Shown here: positions 50,332 through 60,438 of the stretch, in pieces | Layout of the letters: each line of letters starts with the position of its first letter | Position numbering within the stretch: position 1 is the first letter of the stretch | NCBI RefSeq assembly: GCF_000422405.1 | Contig: NZ_AULS01000003.1 | Location: 171,937 to 235,936 of the forward strand | Direction of reading: 5' to 3' | Source of the DNA: Microbacterium luticocti DSM 19459 | Lineage (GTDB): Bacteria > Actinomycetota > Actinomycetes > Actinomycetales > Microbacteriaceae | Length of the DNA stretch: 64,000 nt | Notes under the pieces: model-generated | What the model was told of the DNA's origin: nothing | Databases searched by the model: none | The model's input: only the letters and a program-made list of their open reading frames with translations | Program-made: the position numbers and the translations under genes

Positions 50332-51101
50332 TGGGTCTCCTCGGCTCCCGGCGGCGCCGGCTCCCCCGGTGCGCGCGAAAGGGTCAGCAGCGCACCGCGT
50401 TCCACTGTAGTCAATTCGCGGGCGCGGCCCACTGGGAGTGTTCCCAGGTGCAACGGCCCGAACCGGCGACGCACCAGGTCGACGACCGGATGCCCCACCT
50501 CGGCCATCATGCGCCGCACGATGCGATTGCGGCCCGAATGCAGGGTCAGCTCGACCAGGCTCGAGTCGCGTCCCCGATCGAGCAGGCGCGCCTTGTCGGC
50601 GGCGATCGGACCGTCCTCCAGCTCGATCCCGCGCGTCAGCCGCCCGATCGTCTGCGGTGTGACCGCGCCGCGCACCCGGGCGATGTAGACCTTGGTGACC
50701 CCGAACGACGGGTGCGCGAGCACGTGCGCGAGCTCGCCGTCGTTCGTGAGCACGAGCAGACCGCTGGTGTCGGCATCCAACCGCCCCACGTTGAACAGCC
50801 GCTCGTCCCACTCCCGGGTGAACTCGCGCAGGTCACGCCGCCCGCGGTCGTCACGCATCGAACTGACCACCCCGGTGGGCTTGTTGAGCATCACGTAGCG
50901 CTTGGTCTGGTCCAGCTGCACGGCCACGCCGTCGACGTCGACCAGGTCGACGGCCGGGTCGATGCGGGCGCCCAGCTCGTCGACGACGGCCCCGTTCACA
51001 CGCACCCGCCCGGCGACGATCAGCTGTTCGGCGACCCGCCGCGAGGCGACGCCCGCGTTCGCGAGCACCTTCTGCAGGCGCACGCCCTCGGCGTCGGCCA
51101 T
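50328..51101 (-). CDS. 16S/23S rRNA pseudouridine synthase (RluB/RsuA family)
   Basis: 257 aa from ATG 51101 (gggagg five bases upstream; a GTG three bases earlier is less well spaced). S4 domain 'VRLQKVLANAGVASRRVAEQ' followed by the catalytic motif 'NVGRLDADTSGLLVLTND' with the active Asp. The gene order scpA-scpB-rluB is conserved across Gram-positives, supporting RluB (23S U2605 equivalent). Confidence 0.92.
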   Translation of the reverse strand: MADAEGVRLQKVLANAGVASRRVAEQLIVAGRVRVNGAVVDELGARIDPAVDLVDVDGVAVQLDQTKRYVMLNKPTGVVSSMRDDRGRRDLREFTREWDERLFNVGRLDADTSGLLVLTNDGELAHVLAHPSFGVTKVYIARVRGAVTPQTIGRLTRGIELEDGPIAADKARLLDRGRDSSLVELTLHSGRNRIVRRMMAEVGHPVVDLVRRRFGPLHLGTLPVGRARELTTVERGALLTLSRAPGEPAPPGAEETQ

Positions 51102-51718
51102 CACGCCCTCCCCTCGTCGATGGCGACATCGCCCACCGTGTCGACGTCGTCGAGCAGCGGTGAGATCGGCGGCAGCTCGTCGAGCGAGTTGATGCCCAGG
51201 TTCACCAGCAGCGCATCGGTGGTGCCGTACAGGATGGCGCCGGTCTCAGGGTCATGCCCGACCTCGGTGACCAGCCCCCGGGCGAGCAGCGTGCGCACTA
51301 CCGAGTCCACGTTGACGGCACGAATGGATGCCACCTGCCCGCGCGAGACCGGCTGCTTGTACGCGATCACCGCCAGGGTCTCCAGCGCCGCCTGCGACAG
51401 CCGCGACGGCGCCTGCGCGTTCACGAACTCGCCGACCAGGTCGTCGTAGTCCTCGCGCACGTACAGTCGCCATCCGCCGCCGACCTCGCGCAGTTCGAAG
51501 CCGCGCTGCGGGCCGCCTGCCTCGCCGTCGTAGTCGGCGACCAGTCCCTCGATGGCCTGGCGCACCGCCGCCACTGGCTCGCCGACCGCGGTCGCCAGCG
51601 CGACCAGGCTCTGCGGCTCTTCGACCACCAGCAGGATCGCCTCGAGCTTGCGGGCGACCGACTGCGGTTCACGCCCGGCGGGCGCGGCGGTATCGGCGGG
51701 GGTGGGGCTATCGGTCAT
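51101..51718 (-). CDS. scpB: Segregation and condensation protein B
   Basis: 205 aa from ATG 51718, overlapping scpA by 11 bases. Winged-helix pair with 'KLEAILLVVEEPQSLVALAT' and the hallmark 'RLSQAALETLAVIAYKQPVS'. Kleisin-associated SMC subunit for chromosome condensation. Confidence 0.94.
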   Translation of the reverse strand: MTDSPTPADTAAPAGREPQSVARKLEAILLVVEEPQSLVALATAVGEPVAAVRQAIEGLVADYDGEAGGPQRGFELREVGGGWRLYVREDYDDLVGEFVNAQAPSRLSQAALETLAVIAYKQPVSRGQVASIRAVNVDSVVRTLLARGLVTEVGHDPETGAILYGTTDALLVNLGINSLDELPPISPLLDDVDTVGDVAIDEGRA

Positions 51719-52658
51719 AGTCGGCTCCCAGGGTCGCGAGGTTCTCTTCGCTCCAGCGTTCGGCGGTCCAGCGCAGGGTGAGCTCGCCGAGCGGTTCGAG
51801 CTGCTCGAACGAGAGCGCGGCGTGCCGGTACAGCTCCAGCACCGACAGAAAACGGGCGACCACCACACCGGTCTGGGTGACGCCGGCGACCAGTTCGCGG
51901 AACGAGAGCGTCCCGGCCGAGCGCAGCAGCGTCACCACTACCGCGGCCTGCTCGCGGATGCTCACCAGCGGCGCGTGGAGGTGGTCGAGCCCGACGGTGG
52001 GGATCTCTTTGGGTGCGAAGGCGAGCATCGCGATGGCCGCGAAGTCGTCCGGCGACAGCGTCCACACCAGCTCGGGCGCTGCCCGACGGTACTTCTCGTC
52101 CAGGCGCACCGCGCGGGTGTGCCGGCGGTCTTCGCGCTGCAGGCACCGGGCGAACCACACCGACACCTCTTTGAACGCGCGGTACTGCAGCAGGCGGGCG
52201 AACAGCAGGTCACGCGCCTCGAGCAGCGCGACCGACTCGGCGTCGACGAGCTCGCCCTGCGGCAGCAGGCCCGCCACCTTCATGTCGAGCAGGGTGGCCG
52301 CCACGACGAGGAACTCGGATGCCTCGTCCAGCTCGGCATCGGACTCCAGGTCACGCAGGTAGGCGATGAACTCGGCGGTCACCTGCGACAACGCCACCTC
52401 GGTGATGTCGAGCTCATGCTTGCTCAGCAGCGTCAGCAGCAGGTCGAACGGCCCGTCGAACACCCCCAGCGACACCCGGAACCCGGACTCGCCAGCCTCG
52501 GGCGCCGCCTCAGGCGACGGCATCCCACCCTCGGGCGCCGCCTCAGACGACAGCATCCCACCCTCGGGCGCCGCCTCAGACGACAGCATCCCACCCTCGG
52601 GCGCCGCCTCAGGCGACGGCGCGGTGCCTTCGGGCGCCGCCTCAGGCGACGGCGCCAC
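51708..52658 (-). CDS. scpA: Segregation and condensation protein A with repeat N-terminus
   Basis: 316 aa from GTG 52658, which overlaps the parA stop by 17 bases. The kleisin core starts at 'FRVSLGVFDGPFDLLLTLLS' and ends 'ERWSEENLATLGADYDR'. The first ~55 residues are five copies of an 11-residue unit PEGGMLSSEAA encoded by 33-bp DNA repeats, not part of other ScpA proteins. The repeat lies between the SMC-head-binding N-domain and the start codon and may be a disordered leader; alternatively translation begins further in, but no good internal start with a ribosome site is seen before the core. Confidence 0.9.
   Translation of the reverse strand: MAPSPEAAPEGTAPSPEAAPEGGMLSSEAAPEGGMLSSEAAPEGGMPSPEAAPEAGESGFRVSLGVFDGPFDLLLTLLSKHELDITEVALSQVTAEFIAYLRDLESDAELDEASEFLVVAATLLDMKVAGLLPQGELVDAESVALLEARDLLFARLLQYRAFKEVSVWFARCLQREDRRHTRAVRLDEKYRRAAPELVWTLSPDDFAAIAMLAFAPKEIPTVGLDHLHAPLVSIREQAAVVVTLLRSAGTLSFRELVAGVTQTGVVVARFLSVLELYRHAALSFEQLEPLGELTLRWTAERWSEENLATLGADYDR
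52498..52656. repeat. 33-bp tandem repeats in the scpA 5' end
   Basis: Units starting tcgggcgccgcctcagNcga at 52498, 52531, 52564, 52597 and 52630 (last partial); units 2 and 3 are identical. Period of 33 keeps frame. Confidence 0.92.
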
Positions 52659-53532
52659 GGGCCACCAGCTCCCGGGCGAGCCGCAGATAGGCCTGGGCCG
52701 CCGCGTGCTCCGGGGCGAACTCGGTGATCGGCATGCCCGACACCGAGGCGTCCGGGAACTTCACGGTGCGACCGATCACCGTCTCGAGCACGTCGTCGCC
52801 GAACGCCTCGACGACACGTTCGAGCACCTCGCGCGAGTGCAGCGTGCGCGGGTCGTACATGGTGGCCAGCACCCCGTCCAGGGTGATGGCGGGGTTCAGC
52901 CGGTCGCGCACCTTGTCGATCGTCTCGATGAGCAGGGCGACGCCGCGCAGCGCGAAGAACTCGCACTCCAGCGGGATGATCACCCCGTGGCTGGCCGTGA
53001 GCGCGTTCACGGTGAGCAGCCCGAGCGAGGGTTGGCAGTCGATGAGGATGACGTCGTACTCGCCGGTGACGCCGCGCAGGGCGCGGGCGAGGGTCTGCTC
53101 GCGGGCGACCTCGTTGACCAGGTGCACCTCGGCGGCCGACAGGTCGATGTTCGCCGGGATGACGTCGAGGTTCTCGGTCGCGGTGTGCACGATCGCGTCG
53201 TGCGGGTCGCGCTTGGAGTCCAGCAGCAGGTCGTAGATCGTCGGGATCTCGTGCGTGGCGATGCCGAGCCCGGCCGACAGGGCCCCCTGCGGGTCGAAGT
53301 CGACGGCGAGCACTCTTCGGCCGTACCCGGCGAGGGCGGCGGCGAGGTTGATCGTGGTGGTGGTCTTGCCGACCCCGCCCTTCTGGTTGCACAGCGCGAT
53401 GATGCGCGCCGGACCGTGGCCTGTCAGCGGTGCCGGCGTCGGGAAGCCGTGGTACGGGCGACCCGTCGGGCCGATCGGCATGTCGTCCGCGGCCTTCGGC
53501 TTCGCCGTCTTCTTCGCCGTGCTGCCCGCCAC
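52642..53532 (-). CDS. ParA-family ATPase (chromosome-segregation cluster)
   Basis: 296 aa from GTG 53532, ribosome site aggag. Deviant Walker A 'CNQKGGVGKTTTTINLA', 'VDFDPQGALSAGLGI', and 'DVILIDCQPSLGLLTVN'. An N-terminal basic tail of ~40 residues precedes the domain. The parA-scpA-scpB linkage away from parB is usual in actinobacteria, so this is not the oriC Soj by position. Confidence 0.92.
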   Translation of the reverse strand: MAGSTAKKTAKPKAADDMPIGPTGRPYHGFPTPAPLTGHGPARIIALCNQKGGVGKTTTTINLAAALAGYGRRVLAVDFDPQGALSAGLGIATHEIPTIYDLLLDSKRDPHDAIVHTATENLDVIPANIDLSAAEVHLVNEVAREQTLARALRGVTGEYDVILIDCQPSLGLLTVNALTASHGVIIPLECEFFALRGVALLIETIDKVRDRLNPAITLDGVLATMYDPRTLHSREVLERVVEAFGDDVLETVIGRTVKFPDASVSGMPITEFAPEHAAAQAYLRLARELVARGAVA

Positions 53533-53635
53533 CGGTCTCCTGCTCTCGTGGATGCTGTCCGCTCGATTCTAGCGAGAGCCGCGCCCGGTCTTCCGGTGGC
53601 GGCGGCGGATGTCGCACAACCCGACCCGATCGCGT

Positions 53636-54538
53636 CTACCGCGCCCGGGGATGCGAGGTCGTGTACACGTCGCGCAGCGCGTCGATGCTCACGTGCGTGT
53701 AGATCTGTGTGGTGGCCACCGACGCGTGGCCGAGAAGCTCCTGCACCACCCGCACGTCGGCGCCGCCCTGCAGCAGGTGCGTCGCGAACGAGTGCCGCAG
53801 CGTGTGCGGCGACACGTGGGCGGTCAGCTGCGCCCGCTCCGCGGCCGCCTGGATGATCAACCACGCGCTCTGCCGCGACAGCGGCGCTCCCCGCGCGCCG
53901 AGGAACAGTCGAGGCGTCGCCTTGCCTCGTCGCGACAGCTCCGGTCGCACCCGGGTCAGGTACGCGTCGACCGCGTCCCGCGCGTACTCGCCGAGTGGCA
54001 CGATCCGCTCCTTCGAGCCCTTGCCCCGCACCCGCAACACGTCGCCGTGCGACACGTCGTCGACGTCCAACTGCACCGCCTCCGACACCCGGGCACCGGT
54101 CGCGTACAGCAGTTCGAGCAGGGCGCGGTCGCGCAGCCCCAGCGGCTCGTTCGCATCGGGCGCCGTCAGCAGCCGCTCCACCTCGTGGACGGTCAGTGCC
54201 TTGGGCAGCCGCTGCGGCAGCTTCGGTGGCCGAAGCCGGCCGGTCGGGTCGGCCTGCTCGATCTGCTCGCGCACCAGGAACCGGTGCAGGCCGCGCACCG
54301 ACGACTGCAGCCGGGCGAGGCTGGATGCCGCCGGCTGCGGCTGCGCACCCGCTCTCGCGGCGATGAACCCGGCCACCGTCTCGGGGGTGATTGCGGCGGT
54401 GTCGTCGACCCCCTGGGTGGCTAGCCACCGGACGTACTCGGACAGGTCGCGCCGGTACGCGGCGACCGTGTGGTCGCTCAGGCCGCGCTCGACGGTGATG
54501 TGCCGCAGGTAGGCGTCGACCGCCCGGTCAAGGCGCAT
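53636..54538 (-). CDS. xerD: Tyrosine recombinase XerD
   Basis: 300 aa from ATG 54538. Core-binding SAM-like N-domain, then all catalytic residues: Arg in 'LLYATGARVSEAVQL', Lys in 'VRGKGSKERIVPLG', HxxR in 'SPHTLRHSFATHLL', His in 'LLGHASVATTQIYTHV' with Tyr. Resolves chromosome dimers at dif with XerC. Housekeeping position after the NUDIX gene. Confidence 0.94.
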   Translation of the reverse strand: MRLDRAVDAYLRHITVERGLSDHTVAAYRRDLSEYVRWLATQGVDDTAAITPETVAGFIAARAGAQPQPAASSLARLQSSVRGLHRFLVREQIEQADPTGRLRPPKLPQRLPKALTVHEVERLLTAPDANEPLGLRDRALLELLYATGARVSEAVQLDVDDVSHGDVLRVRGKGSKERIVPLGEYARDAVDAYLTRVRPELSRRGKATPRLFLGARGAPLSRQSAWLIIQAAAERAQLTAHVSPHTLRHSFATHLLQGGADVRVVQELLGHASVATTQIYTHVSIDALRDVYTTSHPRAR

Positions 54539-54539
54539 C

Positions 54540-55127
54540 TCACCCCTCGGCCGCTGCCCGACGCAGATGTTCGGCCGCAGCGAGCACGCCGACGGCGAGG
54601 ATGCCGTTGCGCATGCGCCCGGCCATGACGGCGCTGACCGCGTCGGCCAACGGCATCCATTCGACCCGGATGTCGGCCTCTTCGTCGCCGCGCACGTACT
54701 CTCCGCCGGCGGGTCGCAGCCCGCGGGCGAGGAAGATGTGCACCACCTCGTCGTTGCCGCCGGGGGTGGTGAACACGCTCGCCAGCTCGGACCACTCATC
54801 GGCCTGCATGTCGGCCTCTTCGGCGAGCTCGCGGCGCGCCGCCTGCTCGGGCGGCTCCCCGGCGACATCCAGCAGCCCGGCCGGGATCTCCCAGTCGCGA
54901 TGCCGGATCGGGTGCCGGTACTGCTGGATCAGCAGCACGCGTCCGTCGTCGTCGAGTGCCACGACCGCCGCCGCGCCGGTGTGCGCGACGTATTCGCGCA
55001 CGATCTCGTCGCCGTTGTAGCGCAGCGTGTCGCGCCGCACGTCCCACACCCGGCCCCGGTAGACCAGCTCGCTCGAGACGACGGGCGCATCGAACGGCTC
55101 GTCGCGCAGCGTGTCGGGCTCAGTCAT
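54540..55127 (-). CDS. NUDIX hydrolase (ADP-ribose pyrophosphatase-like)
   Basis: 195 aa from ATG 55127, overlapping pyrG by eight bases. Nudix box '[20 protein letters not shown]', and '[18 protein letters not shown]' typical of ADP-ribose pyrophosphatases. Common neighbour of pyrG and xerD in actinobacteria. Confidence 0.92.
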   Translation of the reverse strand: MTEPDTLRDEPFDAPVVSSELVYRGRVWDVRRDTLRYNGDEIVREYVAHTGAAAVVALDDDGRVLLIQQYRHPIRHRDWEIPAGLLDVAGEPPEQAARRELAEEADMQADEWSELASVFTTPGGNDEVVHIFLARGLRPAGGEYVRGDEEADIRVEWMPLADAVSAVMAGRMRNGILAVGVLAAAEHLRRAAAEG

Positions 55128-56832
55128 TGTCGACGTCGAACAGCTCGCTGGCACGGTGGCGCTCCAGCGCCGCGCCCACCAGTCCGCGGAACAGCGGATG
55201 CGGCGTGGTCGGCCGGGACCGCAGCTCGGGGTGCGCCTGCGTCGCGATGTAGTACGGGTGCACGTCGCGGGGCAACTCGACGTACTCGACCAGGTTGCGG
55301 TCGGGTGAGAGGCCCGAGAACACCAGTCCGGCGCCCGCGAGGCGGTCGCGGTAGGCGTTGTTCACCTCGTAGCGGTGCCGGTGCCGCTCGCTCGCGGTGG
55401 TCGCACCGTACAGCTCGGCGGCCAGCGAGCCCTCGGCCAGGTCGGCCGGGTACAGCCCGAGCCGCATGGTACCGCCCAGCTCACCGGCAGCGAGGATGTC
55501 GACCTGTTCGGCCATGGTCGCGATCACCGGGTCGGCGGTATCGGGATCGAACTCGCTGGACGAGGCATCCGGGATGCCGGCCACGTTGCGCGCGTACTCG
55601 ATCACCATGCACTGCAGGCCCAGGCAGATGCCGAGGGTCGGGATGCCCTGCTCGCGCGCGAACCGCAGCGCGCCGAGCTTGCCCTCGATGCCGCGGATGC
55701 CGAAGCCGCCCGGCACCACGATGCCGTCCAGGCTCGCCAGGGCCTCCTGCGCACCTTCGGGGGTCTCGCACTCGTCCGACGGGATCCACCGGATGTTCAC
55801 GTGGGTCTCGTGTGCGAACCCGCCGGCGCGCAACGCCTCGGTCACCGACAGGTACGCGTCGGGCAGGTCGATGTACTTTCCGACCAGGCCGATGGTCACC
55901 TCGTGCTTGGGGTTGTGCACCGCGCCCAGCACCTTCTGCCACCGTGACCAGTCCACCTCGGTGACGCGGGTCAGCCCGAGCGCGCGGACGATGTACTCGT
56001 CCAGGCCCTGTTCGTGCAGCATCGACGGGATGTCGTAGATGCTCGGCACGTCGACGGCGTTCACCACCGCGCGCTCGTCGACGTCGCACATCAGGGCGAT
56101 CTTGCGCTTGTTCGCGTCGGTGACGGGCCGGTCGCTGCGCAGCACGAGCGCGTCGGGCTGGATGCCGATCGAGCGCAGCGCGGCGACCGAGTGCTGGGTC
56201 GGCTTGGTCTTCTGCTCGCCTGACGCACCCATGTACGGCAGCAGCGACACGTGCACGAAGAACACGTTGTCACGGCCGAGCTCGTGGCGGATCTGTCGGG
56301 CCGACTCGATGAACGGCTGCGACTCGATGTCGCCGATCGTGCCGCCCACCTCGGTGATGATGACATCCGGCTTGGGGTCGGCGTCGGCCTGCAGGCGCAT
56401 GCGACGCTTGATCTCGTCGGTGATGTGCGGAATGACCTGGACGGTGTCGCCGAGGTATTCGCCGGCCCGCTCGCGCGCGATCACCCGCGAGTAGATCTGG
56501 CCGGTGGTGACGTTGGCCGCCTGGTTCAGGTTCACGTCCAGGAACCGCTCGTAGTGCCCGATGTCCAGGTCGGTCTCGGCGCCGTCGTCGGTGACGAACA
56601 CCTCGCCGTGCTGGAACGGGTTCATGGTGCCCGGGTCGACGTTCAGGTACGGGTCGAGCTTCTGCATCACCACGCGCAGCCCGCGGGCGGTGAGCAGGTT
56701 GCCCAGGCTCGCGGCGGTCAGCCCCTTGCCCAAAGAAGAGACGACACCGCCGGTCACGAAGATGTGCTTGGTGGTGTCGCCTGATTCGGTTCCCGCGAGC
56801 GGGTCTGAGCTGCTTGCGCCAGAAGTATGCAT
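55120..56832 (-). CDS. pyrG: CTP synthase
   Basis: 570 aa from ATG 56832. Synthase domain '[20 protein letters not shown]', '[16 protein letters not shown]'; glutaminase domain '[18 protein letters not shown]' with catalytic Cys and '[10 protein letters not shown]' with His/Glu. Converts UTP to CTP. Weak ribosome site; 17 bases from recN. Confidence 0.97.
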   Translation of the reverse strand: MHTSGASSSDPLAGTESGDTTKHIFVTGGVVSSLGKGLTAASLGNLLTARGLRVVMQKLDPYLNVDPGTMNPFQHGEVFVTDDGAETDLDIGHYERFLDVNLNQAANVTTGQIYSRVIARERAGEYLGDTVQVIPHITDEIKRRMRLQADADPKPDVIITEVGGTIGDIESQPFIESARQIRHELGRDNVFFVHVSLLPYMGASGEQKTKPTQHSVAALRSIGIQPDALVLRSDRPVTDANKRKIALMCDVDERAVVNAVDVPSIYDIPSMLHEQGLDEYIVRALGLTRVTEVDWSRWQKVLGAVHNPKHEVTIGLVGKYIDLPDAYLSVTEALRAGGFAHETHVNIRWIPSDECETPEGAQEALASLDGIVVPGGFGIRGIEGKLGALRFAREQGIPTLGICLGLQCMVIEYARNVAGIPDASSSEFDPDTADPVIATMAEQVDILAAGELGGTMRLGLYPADLAEGSLAAELYGATTASERHRHRYEVNNAYRDRLAGAGLVFSGLSPDRNLVEYVELPRDVHPYYIATQAHPELRSRPTTPHPLFRGLVGAALERHRASELFDVDND

Positions 56833-56849
56833 CACGGGCTTTTATGCTA

Positions 56850-58550
56850 TCAGCCGATGTCGGTCTGCGCGGTGTGCAACAGCTCCCGGGCGTGGGTGAG
56901 CGCGGCATCCGAATCCGCCAGTCCCGACAGCAGCCGCGCCATCTCGGCCTCGCGGTCGGCGCCGGTCAGCCGCCGCACGCTCGACGAGGTGACGGTGCCG
57001 TCGCTGGACTTCACGACGCTCAGGTGGTTCGTGGCGAACGCGGCCACCTGCGCCAGGTGGGTGACCGCGATGACCTGGGCCGACTGGGCGAGCCGGCCCA
57101 GGCGCCGTCCCACCTCGATCGCGGCCGCCCCGCCGATGCCGGCGTCGACCTCGTCGAACACGAAGGTGGGCACCGGGTCGGTGGCGGCGATCACGACCTC
57201 GATGGCGAGCATCACGCGACTGAGCTCGCCGCCCGACGCGCCGCGGGCCACCGGTCGCGGTGCGGCGCCGGGGTGCGGGGCGAGCAGGATGGCCACCTCG
57301 TCGCGCCCGTGCCGTGACGGCGTCCCGGGCACCACCTCGACCTCGACGCGCGCGTCGGGCATGGCCAGCGCGTGCAGTTCGGCGGTGACCGCGTCGCCGA
57401 GGCGCCGGGCGGCCGCGGCGCGCGCGGCGGTCAACCGGTCGGCGGCCTGGTCGAGGGCGGATGCCGCGGCCCCGCGCTGTGCGGTGAGGCGTTCGATGCG
57501 TTCGGGGTCGTCGTCGAGCTCGGCCAGTCGCGCCGACCCGGTGCGCAGCAGGTCGATGGCGGCGTCGAGCGATCCGTGCGCGCGCACGAGTGAGCCGAGC
57601 ACGGCGCGCCGCTCCTCAACCAGTTCCAGTTCGTGCGGGCCCGACTCGTCGAGGTCGGCGAGGTACCCCGACAGCGCGGTGGCGAGGTCTGCCGCACGGT
57701 AACCGAGGTCGGCGACCTGGGTCGCGATCTCATCGAGGGCGGCGTCGCTGGCGGCGGCGCGTTCCAGGCTGCGACGCGCCTCGGCCAGCAGCACGGTGAC
57801 GTCGGGCCCGTCGCCCTCGTTCGACAAGGCGGCGTGCGCGGTCGCGGCGGCGACCCGCAGTTCTTCGGCATGCGCGAGACGTTCGGCGCGCGCTGCCAGC
57901 TCGGCGTCCTCGCCGGGCTGCGGGTCGGCCTGTTCGATCTCGGCGATGGCTTCGCGCAGCTGCGCGGCCTCGCGCATCCGCCCGTCACGGTCGGCGGTCA
58001 GTGCGCCCAACTCGGCGTCGAGCACCTGCCAGGCGTCGTACCGTTCCCGGTACTCGGCCAGGGATGCCGCGACCTCGTCGCCGCCGAAGCGGTCGAGGGC
58101 GTCGCGCTGGGCGGCGGCCGAGCGCAGCCGCAGCTGATCGGACTGGCCGTGCACGACCACGAGGCGGTCGGCGAGGTCGGCGAGCACCCCAGCGGGGGCG
58201 GTGCGGCCGCCGACGGTGGCGCGGCTGCGGCCCTCGGCCGAGATCGTGCGCCCGACGTACAGTTCGGCGTCACCGCCGCCGATGGGTTCGACGTCGCCGC
58301 CGGCCTCACGCACCCGTTCGGCGACAGGGCCGTCTTCAGACACGATCCAGACGCCGTCGACCGAGGCCTGCGCGGCCCCGGCGCGCACCGCTCCCGAGTC
58401 GGCGCGCTGCCCGAGCAGCAGGCCGAGGCCGGTGACCACCATCGTCTTCCCGGCGCCGGTCTCACCGGTGATCGCGGTGAACCCGGGCCCCATCGGCAGC
58501 GTGGCCTCGGCGATCACGCCGAGGTCACGCAGCTGCATCTGCTCGATCAT
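56850..58550 (-). CDS. recN: DNA repair protein RecN
   Basis: 566 aa from ATG 58550, ATGA overlap with nadK. SMC-like: Walker A 'GETGAGKTMVVTGLGLLLG', long coiled coil in the middle, signature 'GASGGELSRVMLAIEVV', Walker B 'TFVFDEVDAGIGG'. Double-strand break repair. Confidence 0.95.
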   Translation of the reverse strand: MIEQMQLRDLGVIAEATLPMGPGFTAITGETGAGKTMVVTGLGLLLGQRADSGAVRAGAAQASVDGVWIVSEDGPVAERVREAGGDVEPIGGGDAELYVGRTISAEGRSRATVGGRTAPAGVLADLADRLVVVHGQSDQLRLRSAAAQRDALDRFGGDEVAASLAEYRERYDAWQVLDAELGALTADRDGRMREAAQLREAIAEIEQADPQPGEDAELAARAERLAHAEELRVAAATAHAALSNEGDGPDVTVLLAEARRSLERAAASDAALDEIATQVADLGYRAADLATALSGYLADLDESGPHELELVEERRAVLGSLVRAHGSLDAAIDLLRTGSARLAELDDDPERIERLTAQRGAAASALDQAADRLTAARAAAARRLGDAVTAELHALAMPDARVEVEVVPGTPSRHGRDEVAILLAPHPGAAPRPVARGASGGELSRVMLAIEVVIAATDPVPTFVFDEVDAGIGGAAAIEVGRRLGRLAQSAQVIAVTHLAQVAAFATNHLSVVKSSDGTVTSSSVRRLTGADREAEMARLLSGLADSDAALTHARELLHTAQTDIG

Positions 58551-59467
58551 GAGTGCGCTCCGGCGGGCCCCCGCCACCCCTCAACGGGCAGGCGGAACTT
58601 GCGCACCAGCCGATCGGTGAACGCGGCCGGGTGCAGCCGCGCCAGGCGCACCGGTTCGTCGGAACGCCGCACGACCACACGCGCGCCCGGGGGCAGCTCG
58701 TGCGAACGGCGCCCGTCGCACCAGAGGATGCCGGTGCCGGCGGTGCGCTCGAGCACCTCGATCGCGACGGCCGCTTCGGGGCCGATCACCAGGGGCTTGG
58801 CGAACAGCGCGTGTGCCGACAGCGGCACGACGGCGATCGCCTCGACGGTCGGCCAGATCACCGGTCCCCCGGCCGAGAAGTTGTACGCGGTCGAGCCGGT
58901 CGGGGTCGACACGACCATGCCGTCGCAGCCGAAGCTCGACAGCGGCTTTCCGTCGATCTCGACGACGACCTCGAGCATCCGCTCCCGGCTGGCCTTCTCG
59001 ACCGTGGCCTCGTTGAGGGCCCAGGTCTCGTAGATCACCGTGCCCGCGGCATCCTTCACCCGCACCGCCAGCGCGAGGCGCTCTTCGACGCGGTAGTCGC
59101 GGGCGATGACCCGATGCACCGCGGCGTCCATGTCGTCGCGTTCGATCTCGGCCAGAAAGCCGACGTGGCCCATGTTGATGCCGAGGATCGGCGCGGTGCC
59201 GCCGCGGACGAGCTCGGCGGCACGCAGGATGGTGCCGTCACCGCCCAGCACGATGGCCAGTTCGATGTCGGCGACGGCGACCTCGTCGCCGAGTGCGGCG
59301 GTGCCGGCCAGGGCGGGGCGCAGCGCGACCAGTTCGGCGCGGTCGTCGCCTGCCAACACCGGTCGGGCACCGGCGGCCCGCAGCGCGGCGACCACGCGCA
59401 CGGCCGCGTCGACGGCGTCGTCGCGCTGGGCGTGCGCGACCACCAGGATGCTGCGCTGATTCGTCAT
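58547..59467 (-). CDS. nadK: NAD kinase
   Basis: 306 aa from ATG 59467, ATGA overlap with tlyA. 'VLGGDGTILRAAELVRG', 'NMGHVGFLAEIE', 'LNEATVEK' and 'VSTPTGSTAYNFSAGGP' are diagnostic. Makes NADP+. The nadK-recN linkage is conserved. Confidence 0.96.
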   Translation of the reverse strand: MTNQRSILVVAHAQRDDAVDAAVRVVAALRAAGARPVLAGDDRAELVALRPALAGTAALGDEVAVADIELAIVLGGDGTILRAAELVRGGTAPILGINMGHVGFLAEIERDDMDAAVHRVIARDYRVEERLALAVRVKDAAGTVIYETWALNEATVEKASRERMLEVVVEIDGKPLSSFGCDGMVVSTPTGSTAYNFSAGGPVIWPTVEAIAVVPLSAHALFAKPLVIGPEAAVAIEVLERTAGTGILWCDGRRSHELPPGARVVVRRSDEPVRLARLHPAAFTDRLVRKFRLPVEGWRGPAGAHS

Positions 59468-60261
59468 GGGCTCCCCGTCACCTCGTCCACGGTCCCCGTC
59501 CATTCTGTCGGATCGGTGCCGGATGCCGCCGACAGGTGCACCAGGTACTCCCGGTTGCCGTGTGTGCCGACCACCGGCGACGCGATGATGCCGGCCACGC
59601 CCAGGCCCTCGGCCGCGCCCGCCTGCAGCACGCCGGCGATCGCGGCGGCATGGGCGGCCGAATCGGTGACCACGCCGCCGCGCACGGCGGTGCGACCGAC
59701 CTCGAACTGCGGCTTGATCAGCAGCACCAGGTCGGCGTCGGCTGTGGCCACCGCCGCGGCGGCCGGCAGCACCTGTCGCAGCGAGATGAACGACAGGTCG
59801 GCGACCACGAGCGCGGGCGGCGCGTCGATGCCCGAGGCGTCGGCGAGGGATGCTGCGGTCATGTGCCGCACGTTGAACCCCTCGATCGCGATGACCCCCA
59901 CATCGGCGGCGACGACGGAGGCGAGTTGGTCGTGCCCGACGTCGACGGCGATCACCGGGTCGGCGCCGCGTTCGCGCAGCACCTGGGTGAAGCCGCCGGT
60001 CGAGGCGCCCATGTCGAGCGCGACACGCCCCGACACCGGCACGGCGAACGCGTCGAGTGCCGCGATGAGCTTGTGTGCGGCACGGCTGACGTAGTGGTCG
60101 GCGGCGGCGACCTCGATGCGGCTGTCGACGGTGACCGCCGTCGACGCCTTGGCGGCGGGGTGGCCGTCCACGTGCACGGCACCGGCGGAGATGAGGGTCT
60201 GCGCGTGGGTGCGCGAGCGTGCGAGGCCGCGGGCGGCCAGTTCTTGGTCGAGCCGCGTCAT
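59464..60261 (-). CDS. tlyA: TlyA-family rRNA 2'-O-methyltransferase / hemolysin
   Basis: 265 aa from ATG 60261. S4 domain (residues ~1-60) then FtsJ-like methyltransferase: 'ALDMGASTGGFTQVLRERG', 'ALVVADLSFISLRQVLPA', 'LLIKPQFEVGRTAV'. Methylates 16S C1409 and 23S C1920 in mycobacteria, affecting capreomycin sensitivity; this protein is the orthologue by position and sequence. Confidence 0.93.
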   Translation of the reverse strand: MTRLDQELAARGLARSRTHAQTLISAGAVHVDGHPAAKASTAVTVDSRIEVAAADHYVSRAAHKLIAALDAFAVPVSGRVALDMGASTGGFTQVLRERGADPVIAVDVGHDQLASVVAADVGVIAIEGFNVRHMTAASLADASGIDAPPALVVADLSFISLRQVLPAAAAVATADADLVLLIKPQFEVGRTAVRGGVVTDSAAHAAAIAGVLQAGAAEGLGVAGIIASPVVGTHGNREYLVHLSAASGTDPTEWTGTVDEVTGSP

Positions 60262-60416
60262 GCGGTGGGGCCGGCGGCCGGGCCGCTGTCGAGCCGGTGG
60301 GCGAGCTCGTCGTGCAGCGCGGCGTACGCGTCGGCGCGTTCGCCCAGCGGCTGGCCTTCGATCACCCGGAGCCGGCTGATCAGCTCGTCGCGGTCCTCGT
60401 CCTGCATGTGCCCCAT
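60258..60416 (-). CDS. Small conserved-position protein between HAD and TlyA genes
   Basis: 52 aa from ATG 60416 (gggga upstream), or 49 aa from the ATG at 60407. 'DELISRLRVIEGQPLGERAD' and 'AYAALHDELAHRLDSGPA' form a helical pair. Overlaps tlyA by four bases, so it is coupled. Short acidic proteins occur at this place in related genomes; function unknown. Confidence 0.7.
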   Translation of the reverse strand: MGHMQDEDRDELISRLRVIEGQPLGERADAYAALHDELAHRLDSGPAAGPTA

Positions 60417-60438
60417 GCTATCCCCGAGGCCGTGCCGG

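Noticed and set aside
52642..54538. ParA plus tyrosine recombinase as a plasmid or mobile element signature
   Set aside because: The order xerD-parA-scpA-scpB within a pyrimidine/replication gene train is standard chromosomal organisation in actinobacteria.
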